Translations under genes and position numbers: made by a program
Assembly (NCBI RefSeq): GCF_000797495.1
Contig: NZ_JTGN01000010.1
Span: 1-64,000, forward strand
DNA length: 64,000 nucleotides
DNA from: Robinsoniella peoriensis
Lineage (GTDB): Bacteria > Bacillota > Clostridia > Lachnospirales > Lachnospiraceae
Direction of reading: 5' to 3'
The notes under the pieces: generated by a model
The model's database searches: none
Seen by the model: the letters and a program-made list of their open reading frames with translations, nothing else
Told to the model about the DNA's origin: nothing
In this document: one piece after another, positions 18,445 to 28,520 of the stretch
Layout: every line of letters starts with the position of its first letter
How positions within the stretch are numbered: the stretch's first letter is position 1

Positions 18445-18503
18445 AAATGCAAGATAGCTTTATCATATTATATCTAAATTACTTTCTGAAAAGGAGTCCG
18501 AAT

Positions 18504-21257
18504 ATGGAGATGCCATTTATTGAAAAAGAATATGATATGTTTATAGAAACAATTGAAAACAGCGCAAACAAATGTATTTTTGATACCGATATCACTTTTC
18601 TTTACGGTAATATAAATTTTTATCAGAGTACTGGCTATACAAAGGAAGAATATTCATCCCTTTTCCCGAATCTCCGTCAGTATTATAGAAATCATACAGA
18701 TGAATTTTATAAAATCAGAGATTCTTTAACTCATGCTCTTTCCCGGGGCAAAAAAGGTTTTTCTCTGGATTGCCGTTTGCCTGTTAAGAACGGCGGCTTC
18801 ATTTGGATACGTATCACTGGAACTATCACAAAGGAAACCGTGGATGGACATCCGGTTTTTTATATGATCAACTCAGATATCAGCGATTTGGTTCGGTTGA
18901 AAGATGAAAAAACAGAGTATTTTGAGTGGCTGATGGATGAGTATATCGGGAATATCTATATAAGTGATATGGATACTTATGAATTATTATTTATAAACCG
19001 CACCGGCACTGAAACTATGAATACAACTTGTGAGGAAGTTATTGGGCGACCTTGTTATGAAGTAATTCAGGGAAGAACCTCACCATGCCCTTTCTGCACC
19101 AATGACAGATTACGGACAGATGAATTTTACGAATGGGAATTTTTCAATCCGGTACTCAACAGAACTTTTATGATTAAAAACCGTCAAATTAACTGGTACG
19201 GCCACAAGTCACGTATAGAACTGTCCTATGATATGTACAGTTCCGAGTTTAAGCTGGCTAAAAAAGAGCGTGAACGTGAAATTCTACTCCGGACTCTTCC
19301 GGGTGGATTTGCCCGTCTGGATGCCAGAGATTACAGAACCATTCTTTGGTATGATGCCGACTTCTTAAGGATGATCGGTTATACAAAAGAACAATTCGAA
19401 AAAGAATTGCATTCGACATGTGAATATTTGCATCCCGATGACTTAAAACGTATTGAGCACATGCTAAAAGAAATAGAGGGAACCGAACAGAGTATTATTA
19501 TGGAAGCCCGGATTATCACACGCAGTGGAGAAACCAAAATCCTGACCGTTACTTTATGCTATGCAAATGGGGAAGACAGCTGGGATGGTATCCCTTCTTT
19601 CTACACTGTTGGCATTGATGTGACAAAAGACCGTCGGGAACAGGCACGCCAGCAAACAGCACTGGAAGAAGCCTACATGGCGGCACGGATTGCGAATTCA
19701 GCGAAAACTAAATTTCTGTCATCTATGTCCCATGACACTCGTACCCCACTGAATGCTATCATTGGCATGACTGCTATTGCAAGGGCAAATCTTATTGCAC
19801 CTGAGAAAGTGAATGATTGTCTGAACAAAATTAACACCTCCAGTCAATATCTTTTAAGTCTGATTAATGAAATATTGGATATGTCTCAAATTGAATCCGG
19901 AAAAATTGACCTTCATCCCGAAGAAATCAGCCTTCCGAACCTAATACAAAATGTTTCAGATATGTGCAGATCGTTGCTGGAAGAAAAGCATCTGGAATTT
20001 GAGGTTTATGTTGGAAAAGTACTCCATGAAAAAATTATAACTGACGGTGACCGCCTGCATCAGGTTTTTATGAATCTGCTCTCCAACGGGATCAAATATA
20101 CCCCTCCCGGCGGAACCATCAGTCTCAGTATTAATGAATATCAGCCTTTTAGCCAGAATCAGGCCCAATATGAATTTATAGTTACAGACAATGGCATTGG
20201 AATGACAAGTGAATATATTCCCCATATTTTTGAACCCTTTTCACGTGCTGAAGATTCTCGTATCAGCAAAGTTCCCGGTACCGGGCTGGGAATGTCTATC
20301 ACCGAAAATATCGTAAAAATGATGGGCGGCTCCATTGAAGTAAAAAGTGAATTAGGTAAAGGAAGTAAGTTCACGGTTTCCATTCCTTTTCATCTGGCAG
20401 ACAAAGAAGAATCAGTAAACCACGAGCTGGCAGGGCTGCCTGTTCTGATCATAGAAGACGAGCAAAAAACTTGTGAGAATATTACAGTATTTTTAGAAAA
20501 GCTTGGGATGCAGGGATACTGGGCATCATCCTGTGCAGAAGCACTGGGCATCATTTCAGCCGCACATGCCCGTTCAGATGAATTTTCCGCAGTGCTTCTG
20601 AACTGGGAGATGCATGAAAGAAATGGCTTGGATACAGTACAAAATATACGCAGATGCCTGGGAGAAAGTATACCTATTATCATTATCACATCCTATAATA
20701 ACCCAAATATAGAAGATGAGTTCTTGAAAGCAGGAGCAAACGCATTTATTACCAGACCACTCTTTATTTCAAAGATTATAGATGTTTTCCAGTTGTTCTG
20801 TTCTGATCATAAAACAGAAGATGATATTGTTGAAGAAGACACAAATATTACTTTGGAGGGAAAACAGATTTTGCTGGTAGAAGACAATGAACTGAATCGT
20901 GAAATTGCATTCGAGCTGCTTAGTATGCAGGGAATGCTTATTGAAACAGCCGAAAATGGCCTGGATGCCGTTCAAGCCTTCCGCTCTTCTAACCCAGGAT
21001 ATTATAACGCAATCCTGATGGATATTCAGATGCCCGTGATGGATGGCTATGAAGCAGCCGCAGCAATTCGTCTTCTGGACAGGGATGATGCAAAGACGGT
21101 ACCCATCCTGGCAATGACCGCTAATGCCTTCATAACCGACATCAGCAAAGCTTACAGTGTCGGTATGAATGATTACATAACAAAGCCTATTGATGTGAAT
21201 GGGTTAAATAGAACCCTGGAAAAATGGATCCATCAGACTGATAATCACTTCTTATGA
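18504..21257 (+). CDS. Hybrid sensor histidine kinase with PAS domains and two receiver domains
   Basis: This 917-residue protein has no evident membrane segment. Two or three PAS-type sensor regions fill residues 1-390. The phospho-acceptor is His410 in SSMSHDTRTPLNA, followed by an HATPase with VTDNGIGM and GTGLGMSI. The first receiver domain (about 640-760) is degenerate: the phosphorylated Asp is Asn700 (LLNWEM) and the conserved Lys is Arg751. The second receiver (about 785-905) is canonical with Asp840 in LMDIQMPVMDG. No DNA-binding output is present, so it must signal to a separate partner. The start at 18504 follows AAAGGAG; an ATG 57 bp upstream lies within the promoter. Confidence 0.92.
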   Translation: MEMPFIEKEYDMFIETIENSANKCIFDTDITFLYGNINFYQSTGYTKEEYSSLFPNLRQYYRNHTDEFYKIRDSLTHALSRGKKGFSLDCRLPVKNGGFIWIRITGTITKETVDGHPVFYMINSDISDLVRLKDEKTEYFEWLMDEYIGNIYISDMDTYELLFINRTGTETMNTTCEEVIGRPCYEVIQGRTSPCPFCTNDRLRTDEFYEWEFFNPVLNRTFMIKNRQINWYGHKSRIELSYDMYSSEFKLAKKEREREILLRTLPGGFARLDARDYRTILWYDADFLRMIGYTKEQFEKELHSTCEYLHPDDLKRIEHMLKEIEGTEQSIIMEARIITRSGETKILTVTLCYANGEDSWDGIPSFYTVGIDVTKDRREQARQQTALEEAYMAARIANSAKTKFLSSMSHDTRTPLNAIIGMTAIARANLIAPEKVNDCLNKINTSSQYLLSLINEILDMSQIESGKIDLHPEEISLPNLIQNVSDMCRSLLEEKHLEFEVYVGKVLHEKIITDGDRLHQVFMNLLSNGIKYTPPGGTISLSINEYQPFSQNQAQYEFIVTDNGIGMTSEYIPHIFEPFSRAEDSRISKVPGTGLGMSITENIVKMMGGSIEVKSELGKGSKFTVSIPFHLADKEESVNHELAGLPVLIIEDEQKTCENITVFLEKLGMQGYWASSCAEALGIISAAHARSDEFSAVLLNWEMHERNGLDTVQNIRRCLGESIPIIIITSYNNPNIEDEFLKAGANAFITRPLFISKIIDVFQLFCSDHKTEDDIVEEDTNITLEGKQILLVEDNELNREIAFELLSMQGMLIETAENGLDAVQAFRSSNPGYYNAILMDIQMPVMDGYEAAAAIRLLDRDDAKTVPILAMTANAFITDISKAYSVGMNDYITKPIDVNGLNRTLEKWIHQTDNHFL

Positions 21258-21274
21258 AAATACCATTACAATGG

Positions 21275-21300
21275 GCCGGAAGTCTTATTTGACTTCCGGC
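21275..21300 (+). terminator. Terminator after the hybrid kinase
   Basis: A ten-base-pair perfect stem (GCCGGAAGTC / GACTTCCGGC) with a six-base loop, followed by a T- and C-rich tract. Confidence 0.65.
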
Positions 21301-21379
21301 TCTTATCATTCCTCTTTTCTTACCGCAATCTTTTGCAATACCCTCTTTTTCTATTGTGAACACATAAAATAAGCGTATT

Positions 21380-24300
21380 TTATTTAATAGTTACTTTTCT
21401 GGACGATGAATAAGATCCGTAAACCTTTGTTTTAGAAGTTGGCTGCATATATCCCCGGATTTTAAATGTATAAGTCTTGCCTTTCTTTAAACCTGATTTT
21501 GTATAGGAAGATTTATTTCCATTTTTAGTGGAGATCCTTGTGTATTTTCCATTTCCCGTTTTCATATAAACCTGTACCCTGTTAGAACTAATTTTCTTCC
21601 ATGTAAGTTTCGCCTTATTTGATCCGCTTCTCGTTACCTTCAGCTTTGGTTTTACAGGTCTGGTGGCCGTAATAAACGTGGAAGAATGTGATCCTTTTCC
21701 TGCGCTGTTGTATGCTGCTACACGGTACTTATATTTTGTTCCGGATTTCTTTTTAGAATCGGTATAAGAAGCCGCTTTTGTTGTCTTCAGGCTACTCCAT
21801 CTCTTCTTCTTATCATCATAACGGTATACCTTGTAGGATGTGGCACCAGATACCTTTTTCCATGATAACTTAATACTGTCTGTTGTCAGCTTAGCAGCCG
21901 TTATGCCGGTGACTTTTCCTGGTTTTTCGATTACTTTTTCCCATTTTGCAGTTAATGTGACATTTGATGTACAGATATCGTTGGATTTAACCATCTGATT
22001 ACCCATGTACCATCCCACAAATTTATATCCGCTGCGCGTAGGAGTTGGAAGCACTCCATAAGGCTTTCCATTCTGCACTGTAATTGTGGACGGGTTTACC
22101 TGACCTCCTGCTGCGTTCAATGTTACTGTATGTTTTACCGGCTGAGGAATATCTTTTGGCGTGACCGTAACAAGGCAGCTTGCAGTCTTGTTGTTATCTT
22201 GTGTCGTAACTGTAATTTTTGCTGAACCTTGTGACATTGCCGTTACTTTCCCATTCACATCAACAATTGCCACCGATTTGTTGCTGCTATCCCATTTTAC
22301 TGCCTGATTGGTTGCATTTTGAGGTGTTATGGCTGCCTTTAAGACTGTATTATTTCCTTCAATGAGAGTGAAATTTGTGGGATCAACTGTTATACCGGTC
22401 ACATCTACATGGTTCTTAATCTTAATTTCTGCTGATGCTTTAACCTCAGTATCGGCTATTGTTCCCTGAATATGGAAGATTCCCGCTTCTTTCAGAACTT
22501 CTTCCGGGATTGTATCCCACTGTACTTCTTTTTCGGTCATTGTTCCATTATTCAATACTGCCGTGATGACAGACGGAAGCTTTGGCTGCACTCCTATATT
22601 AGTAGCTGCATAGACTGGTTTGCTGGAAACGATAAATGTCTTGCTTAAATCGGTTGCAAGAGCAACCTCAATTTCAGCCAGTCCCCGTTCCGGTTTCTCC
22701 CCATTTCCGCCATGATAATACTTCAGCTCCGGATCTATTGTGAATTTTAATTTCTGTGCACTGAGATGTTTCTCTAACTTCACTGAGTTATCAGGCTGTC
22801 CCTCCCATTGAATGTCAGAAACAATCTGTTCGTGAACAAGGTTTCCAGTGCTGTCAAAAAATTCCAGCTTACCTTCACCGATTTCATTGACTTTATGACC
22901 ACGGTCAATCAGATTCAGACTTGCGATCATCTGATCCTCCCCAAAATCCAGTTCTATCCATGGTGACTTATCTCCTCCACGAGCTGCCCATGCAGTCGAT
23001 TTGTCTCCATCAACAGTCTTAACACCAATATATCGCTCATCCTGATTGGAACCATTTGGATCTCCGTTCTTGTCACGTACAGAAGAAACCGAAACCACAG
23101 CATTATCTGCTACATTGGTACCTAACTGGGTAAGGATCATTTTATTACTTTCCACCGTAACTCCATCCACTGTCACCTTTACCTGAATTGTCGATTCAGA
23201 GGATCGCGGAATACTATCCTTCATGGTGATTACAGATGACCCTTCCACAACTGACAAATTATCACTGTCCAGTATAAATGTAATCTCTGCGTCAGAAAGA
23301 TCGGCCGGTTTTCCGTTATTATCCAATGCTTCAATCTCTGATACCACCGGTGATCCAACAGCTATCTTATTTTTATCCACAGAAAGATTCACCTGGGACA
23401 AATAATTAACTAATTGCAGATTTCCGTCAGCATCTACATCGATATATATCTGTTTTGATACCGTAATCCCATTTAGCGTTACATCTATGAAAATCTGGGC
23501 CCGTCCTTCCGATACGGACAGAGCCTGATTTGCCTCATTGATCTCTACTATTTCAGGATTAGTGCTCTGTATCTGAATCTTCGCCTTGCTCAGATCCATC
23601 TCTTCTCCGATTCCGGAAATACCCGTTAGATGGAAAGCTGCAGTCTTATCATCTAAAAGTTCTGTCTCTACCGCTACATCTCCCAGCCTTTTTCCCTGAT
23701 CTATTCCCCGTACCCTTACTTCAAGCACATCCATCAAATCGTCTCTGGCACCGCCCGGGAAACTGATGCGCAGATATCTGCCTTTCTGATTGAGTGGGTA
23801 TGTATACTTGTCTGAATTATAACGGTATTTTGTATCATTGTCCGGAACGGCTCCCTGTTCCACGGGTATCTCCCAGTTTTCTCCATCCTCACTCGTTTCT
23901 ATCCGGATAGCACTTGGCGTGTTCCTATAATACCGGTCTTTGTTGTTAAAATAAACACTCACATTTGACAGATCGCACACTGAATTTAAATCCATTGTCA
24001 TGGCTGGATTCTCATCCTCTTTCGCCGGTGTCCATCTGGAGGTATTTCCACCGTCAGAACTGGTTAAAATGTTATCTGTAAGATCGGCTGGATTGCTGCC
24101 GCTTGTCACTTCTGGTACGATATTATTACTTAAAACAGTATTCGGTAATATTCTCAGATAATTTCTATTGGTCGTATAGGTTACTCCATCAACTGTAATA
24201 TCAGCCCAGATTGCAACATTTTCCTCTTCTGAAACGCATCTGTTAAAAACTACTTCGTCATCTTTAACTGCCAGAAGGTCCAGATCTTCAACCTCATGTG

Positions 24301-27300
24301 CCTGCCAGTAGATATCCGGATCCGAGGTCTGTCCTCCTGCCTGGCCGCTGCAGACTCCATAATGCCATGTGATATTGTCATAAGAAAGGAGGTTCACTCC
24401 GCCCCCTTTTTGGGTGCGCCCTTCAAAAGTCACCGGAATATTGATGTCTGATGAAAATTTACCAAATGCCTCTTTTCCATCAGTCCGCAATACTACACCT
24501 ATTAGTTCTTCATTTGAAGTGATACTTCCATCTTCTTTTACCTGAACATGATAAGTGTCGACTGCTGCCTCTCCCTCATACTCTGCTGTTACACGTATGG
24601 TTGTATTTCCAGGATGCCCGGCTGTTACCAGTCCATTCTGATCAACTGATGCAACCGATGCATCATCACTGCTATAGGTAAGATTCGCATCTGCGAATAC
24701 ATTGGTAAAGTTCTTCAGATAGGCTTCCGCACGCAACTGCAGTTCGGATTTGTTTTCCTGGCTGCTGAATAATTTCACACCAGTAAGCTTGAAACTGCGG
24801 GTGTCATTATCCGTGGTGATTTTGATAATGGTATCCACAGGATCTTCTTTGACCGAAGAAGTATCGATGGTGATGTAATTCTTTCCATCCTTTGACTCTA
24901 CACTATAGGGCAGTGCTATTCCTTCATTAAGCCACTCCACATTGGTTACATTATAATCAAATGGCCCTGCATAGACACTCTCCTGACCGGTAAATCCTTT
25001 TTTTGCCCTGCCATTTCCAATTGTATTCTCCACCATATGCATATACACGAATTGGTCTCGGGCAACGGAATATCCCCATTCAGGCCCCTCCCCGTATTTT
25101 GCAGTCAGGAATGGCTCTTTATCGGTATTCTCATGGTAGCCTTCCTTTTTTTCATAAGTGTCAAAATAGTACGGCATTGTTCCAAACAGGGATTCGTGCA
25201 AGTCAGGCTTTCCATCATTGGCCATCCACAAGTTTACATTGTCACGTATTTCCAGGAAACGCTGTGCATTCAGTGGTCCCTGATAATATGCGTCTTTAAT
25301 CCCACTACTATAATTCTTGCCAGCCCAGTCAACACCCCGGATAGCGATGATCATCTGATCGTAATTTGGCACCATACCATGTCCGATATTATTGATGATG
25401 AATTCTGCCCACAAACGCCAATCATCTCTTGTATGTCCTCCCGCATATCCTGACCAGGCATCCATCTCATCAATAATAGGGTGCGACCATGCCTCATCAA
25501 CCGTATATTTATTCTGATTCCACATATTCGTTTCCCAATGACCCCCATGGGTATATGGCATTGCTCCGGTATACTCCGTCTCCAGAATTGTCAAATCATT
25601 ATCGCTGACTTCATTTCGGTCGTTTGCCTGTATAAGGGTATAGTCATTGTAAGCACGCACAGCGCTCCACATAGCATCAGTATTTCCTTTTCCTTCCGGA
25701 TTCCCGTCAAAGAACAGATACTTAGGATCATAACGAACCACAAGATCCTCCACATTCCGGAAAAATCCGCTGGAGTTGTTGACACGGGGATCTTTGGTCT
25801 GATTAGACCCCTCGGAAGCATAGTACAGACCAAACCTCATTCCATGACGTTCTACTGCTTCTTTTGCCTCCTGCAGCATGTCTTTTGGCTGAGCTACCCC
25901 TTCCTCATTTAGTTCCAGTGTGTTGGGATGCTGATTAACAGCTGCACCATTTGGGTCACCTGGATAGGCACCTGGCGCCGGCCAGTAATATACACCCTGT
26001 ACCGCTTCCGTAGACAGCATCGTCATGCCTGCTTTTTTTGCACGTTCTGCCCAGGTATCAAATGAAAAATTTGGATCCCAAAACTGGGTATATGCTCCTG
26101 TATCATGGGACAATGCGGACATTTTCCCTTCTTCAAACCACTTGCTTGGACGCTCTTTTACGATTATTTTCGTCTCTTTTACTGCTGTCCGTTTATCCGC
26201 ATCCGTCACCTGAACGGTAAATGAATACTCACCTTGTGTTTCACAGAAACCATCGATAACCCCTTCTTTATCCATCGTCAGGCCATCCGGTAAATTACCC
26301 TCTGTGATCTCCCACTCATACCCCGGGCTGCCGCCTGCCGCCTGGAACCGAAACCTTGAAGCCTGCGGTCCCTCTTTTGCATTCGTCCTGTGAATAGCTT
26401 TATTCCATACGTATGGGGATTCCACATATCCGTAAGGCATCTCATTCTCAGGATACAGATTTGCAGCAAGATCTGCATTACGATTTTCAAATGCTTCCCT
26501 GTCGATGTCCAATCCCTGAGTAACAATCTGAAGCGCTGAAACAGTATCGCCTTCCACCGAATACTCCAGATCGGGAATCTCATTTCCGGAAGCATCACTG
26601 ATTCTGGCATAGAATCCCAGATAATATACCCTGTCATGTTTGATTTCAAACAAAACTTTATTCCAGCCTCTATTCAGCGTGATATCGGCTTTGTATTTGT
26701 CTTTCTCCGTTGACTCCACTGCATTTGTATTCTGATCCACCAGAGCATCGTTCACATAGACTTTATGCAGACCACTGGTCACAAACTGCAGTTGAGCATT
26801 CTGCTCTTTGGGACTGTATATGTAAGTATGTGCATAGGTATACTTGCCTTGAACATCCAGTCCTTGCTTTACGGTAAAATATCCATACAGATCCTGATAA
26901 TCATCGGTATTACGGTTGAAAATACGGTCATCCAAGTACTGCCACTGCGTACCACTGCTGCTAAACTCTTCTCCCAGGGTTGGCCTGATGCCTTCCTTCT
27001 GCAAATTTTCTCTGTGTTCTTCCGTAGTCTCAAGCATCTCCACTGCCTGGACATCGGGAGTTTCATTTTGATCTTCTTCTCGTTCAACTCCGTTCTCTTC
27101 AATAGTATCACTGTTCCCGGCTGTTTCTTCCATGACCTCATCCGTTTCACTCTGGTTCTCTGTTTCTACCATGACTGCAGCGTCCTCTTTGCCGATAGTC
27201 CGTTCCGAATTAATTCCCGCTAATAAGGACGTATCACTCGGCCCAGCCACCAACCATGTATTAATAAATGGCGCGGTTCCAACTACAGTCATAGCGTGGG

Positions 27301-27409
27301 CCTTCAGCCCGATTGTTCCTGCATCGATAGAGGTGACTGTAACCATTGCCGCCAAGCCAATAGCAACAGCACGTCTCACCAATCTGGAACTTTTCTTTTT
27401 CACTTTCAT
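21380..27409 (-). CDS. Large secreted GH29-like (alpha-L-fucosidase-type) multidomain glycosidase
   Basis: This 2009-residue secreted protein starts with a signal peptide and an acidic linker. A carbohydrate-binding-like beta domain follows (about 140-290), then a putative Ig domain (about 345-420). The GH29-like catalytic domain spans about 425-760 (WFEEGKMSALSHD at its start); Asp568 in YLFFDG sits where the GH29 nucleophile lies. After it come a Big_2 domain, an F5/8-type C domain, further Ig-like domains, a second F5/8 type C domain (about 1430-1570), Big_4 and Big_2 domains, a Listeria-Bacteroides repeat and two fibronectin III domains. There is no LPXTG anchor, so it is released or held by its binding modules. 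AAGGAGAG precedes the ATG. Confidence 0.85.
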   Translation of the reverse strand: MKVKKKSSRLVRRAVAIGLAAMVTVTSIDAGTIGLKAHAMTVVGTAPFINTWLVAGPSDTSLLAGINSERTIGKEDAAVMVETENQSETDEVMEETAGNSDTIEENGVEREEDQNETPDVQAVEMLETTEEHRENLQKEGIRPTLGEEFSSSGTQWQYLDDRIFNRNTDDYQDLYGYFTVKQGLDVQGKYTYAHTYIYSPKEQNAQLQFVTSGLHKVYVNDALVDQNTNAVESTEKDKYKADITLNRGWNKVLFEIKHDRVYYLGFYARISDASGNEIPDLEYSVEGDTVSALQIVTQGLDIDREAFENRNADLAANLYPENEMPYGYVESPYVWNKAIHRTNAKEGPQASRFRFQAAGGSPGYEWEITEGNLPDGLTMDKEGVIDGFCETQGEYSFTVQVTDADKRTAVKETKIIVKERPSKWFEEGKMSALSHDTGAYTQFWDPNFSFDTWAERAKKAGMTMLSTEAVQGVYYWPAPGAYPGDPNGAAVNQHPNTLELNEEGVAQPKDMLQEAKEAVERHGMRFGLYYASEGSNQTKDPRVNNSSGFFRNVEDLVVRYDPKYLFFDGNPEGKGNTDAMWSAVRAYNDYTLIQANDRNEVSDNDLTILETEYTGAMPYTHGGHWETNMWNQNKYTVDEAWSHPIIDEMDAWSGYAGGHTRDDWRLWAEFIINNIGHGMVPNYDQMIIAIRGVDWAGKNYSSGIKDAYYQGPLNAQRFLEIRDNVNLWMANDGKPDLHESLFGTMPYYFDTYEKKEGYHENTDKEPFLTAKYGEGPEWGYSVARDQFVYMHMVENTIGNGRAKKGFTGQESVYAGPFDYNVTNVEWLNEGIALPYSVESKDGKNYITIDTSSVKEDPVDTIIKITTDNDTRSFKLTGVKLFSSQENKSELQLRAEAYLKNFTNVFADANLTYSSDDASVASVDQNGLVTAGHPGNTTIRVTAEYEGEAAVDTYHVQVKEDGSITSNEELIGVVLRTDGKEAFGKFSSDINIPVTFEGRTQKGGGVNLLSYDNITWHYGVCSGQAGGQTSDPDIYWQAHEVEDLDLLAVKDDEVVFNRCVSEEENVAIWADITVDGVTYTTNRNYLRILPNTVLSNNIVPEVTSGSNPADLTDNILTSSDGGNTSRWTPAKEDENPAMTMDLNSVCDLSNVSVYFNNKDRYYRNTPSAIRIETSEDGENWEIPVEQGAVPDNDTKYRYNSDKYTYPLNQKGRYLRISFPGGARDDLMDVLEVRVRGIDQGKRLGDVAVETELLDDKTAAFHLTGISGIGEEMDLSKAKIQIQSTNPEIVEINEANQALSVSEGRAQIFIDVTLNGITVSKQIYIDVDADGNLQLVNYLSQVNLSVDKNKIAVGSPVVSEIEALDNNGKPADLSDAEITFILDSDNLSVVEGSSVITMKDSIPRSSESTIQVKVTVDGVTVESNKMILTQLGTNVADNAVVSVSSVRDKNGDPNGSNQDERYIGVKTVDGDKSTAWAARGGDKSPWIELDFGEDQMIASLNLIDRGHKVNEIGEGKLEFFDSTGNLVHEQIVSDIQWEGQPDNSVKLEKHLSAQKLKFTIDPELKYYHGGNGEKPERGLAEIEVALATDLSKTFIVSSKPVYAATNIGVQPKLPSVITAVLNNGTMTEKEVQWDTIPEEVLKEAGIFHIQGTIADTEVKASAEIKIKNHVDVTGITVDPTNFTLIEGNNTVLKAAITPQNATNQAVKWDSSNKSVAIVDVNGKVTAMSQGSAKITVTTQDNNKTASCLVTVTPKDIPQPVKHTVTLNAAGGQVNPSTITVQNGKPYGVLPTPTRSGYKFVGWYMGNQMVKSNDICTSNVTLTAKWEKVIEKPGKVTGITAAKLTTDSIKLSWKKVSGATSYKVYRYDDKKKRWSSLKTTKAASYTDSKKKSGTKYKYRVAAYNSAGKGSHSSTFITATRPVKPKLKVTRSGSNKAKLTWKKISSNRVQVYMKTGNGKYTRISTKNGNKSSYTKSGLKKGKTYTFKIRGYMQPTSKTKVYGSYSSSRKVTIK

Positions 27410-27486
27410 TTTTTATCTCTCCTTTTTCCTTAAAATGTGGATACCGCATATCCATCCTGTATGTCATCCCCCATCCACTTGTACCG

Positions 27487-27591
27487 GATTCTAACACTCC
27501 ACTTTTTCTTTTTCCACATCAATTTTTAATTTCCACATAGTTTTTTAAGGATTCTAGCACTCTATTTTTTAACAATGACTCTATTTTTTAA
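27487..27591 (-). promoter_or_regulatory. Paired direct repeats upstream of the GH29-like gene
   Basis: GATTCTAnCACTC occurs at 27487-27499 and 27550-27562, 63 bp apart. ACTCTATTTTTTAA occurs at 27559-27572 and 27578-27591, 19 bp apart (about two helical turns). Spaced direct repeats like these are typical targets of activators such as AraC-type regulators. The promoter itself is not clear. Confidence 0.4.
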
Positions 27592-27629
27592 TACTTGTAC
27601 CAAAATTGATTGGTGTAAAGACAATAAAA

Positions 27630-27656
27630 GGCCGCAGACATAAATTGTCTACGGCC
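27630..27656 (-). terminator. Terminator of the sugar/DhaK-like operon
   Basis: On the minus strand GGCCGUAGACA pairs with UGUCUGCGGCC (one U-G pair), followed by CCTTTTATTG. It lies 30 bp after the aldolase stop codon. Confidence 0.75.
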
Positions 27657-27685
27657 AATATGATAACTTATCTATTATCTAATTC

Positions 27686-28519
27686 TTAATAACACAACCG
27701 GATCCTTTTCTTAACTATCTCTGAAACTGCCTCCCTTCCTGCTCCCAGATATTTCTTAGGATCTATGTTATCCGGATTTTTCTCCATATTTAACTTCACT
27801 GCCTTTGTAAATACATTTCTTAAATCTGTTGCATAATTTACTTTGCAGATCCCATTTTTAATACATTCTTTTACGATCTCATCCGGCACGCCAGATGTTC
27901 CATGTAATACCAGGGGAATGTCAACCGCTGCTTTTATTTCTTTCAGGCGCTTTATATCCAGTTTAGGTTCCCCCTTATAAAATCCGTGCGCCGTACCGAT
28001 TGCAACAGCCAGACTGTCCACCTTTGTTCTTTCAGCAAATTCAACCGCTTCTGCTGCATTGGTAAGCAATACGGATTCAGATGTTAAACCGTCTTCTTTT
28101 CCTCCGACACTGCCCAGTTCTGCTTCTACAGATACCCCAAGAATTTTACCCAGCTCGGAAACCCTGGAGGTTAAAGCAACATTATCCTCAAAATTTAATC
28201 GCGAGCCGTCAATCATCACGGAGGAATATCCTTCTTTCATTGCCCTGGCAGCTAATTCATAGGACGAACCGTGATCTAAATGCAGTGCAACGGGAACTCT
28301 TGTATTTCTGATTGCATTCCTGACACATGCTGTGAAAAAGTCCAGTCCTGCATAATTTACACTGGAGGGGGTTGTCTGTAAAATTACGGGACAGTTTAAT
28401 TCTTCTGCTGCCTGTATGACTCCCTGTACCGTCTCCATATTTTCCACATTAAACGCAGGAACAGCATATCCATTTTCCTGTGCCTTACAGAGAAGTTCTT
28501 TTACCGATGCAAATTCCAT
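27686..28519 (-). CDS. Class II fructose/tagatose-bisphosphate-type aldolase
   Basis: This 277-residue cytoplasmic zinc aldolase should split a phosphorylated ketose into dihydroxyacetone phosphate and an aldehyde. The catalytic and zinc motif ALHLDHGSS (near 81-89), SVEAELGSVGG, GTAHGFYKGEP and the second zinc histidine in VLHGTSG are all intact, and the length suits the GatY/KbaY/Fba group. It is the last gene of a nine-gene operon, one base after the PfkB-type kinase gene. That adjacency suggests the kinase makes its bisphosphate substrate. Which sugar is cleaved cannot be decided from sequence. Confidence 0.9.
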   Translation of the reverse strand: MEFASVKELLCKAQENGYAVPAFNVENMETVQGVIQAAEELNCPVILQTTPSSVNYAGLDFFTACVRNAIRNTRVPVALHLDHGSSYELAARAMKEGYSSVMIDGSRLNFEDNVALTSRVSELGKILGVSVEAELGSVGGKEDGLTSESVLLTNAAEAVEFAERTKVDSLAVAIGTAHGFYKGEPKLDIKRLKEIKAAVDIPLVLHGTSGVPDEIVKECIKNGICKVNYATDLRNVFTKAVKLNMEKNPDNIDPKKYLGAGREAVSEIVKKRIRLCY

Positions 28520-28520
28520 T

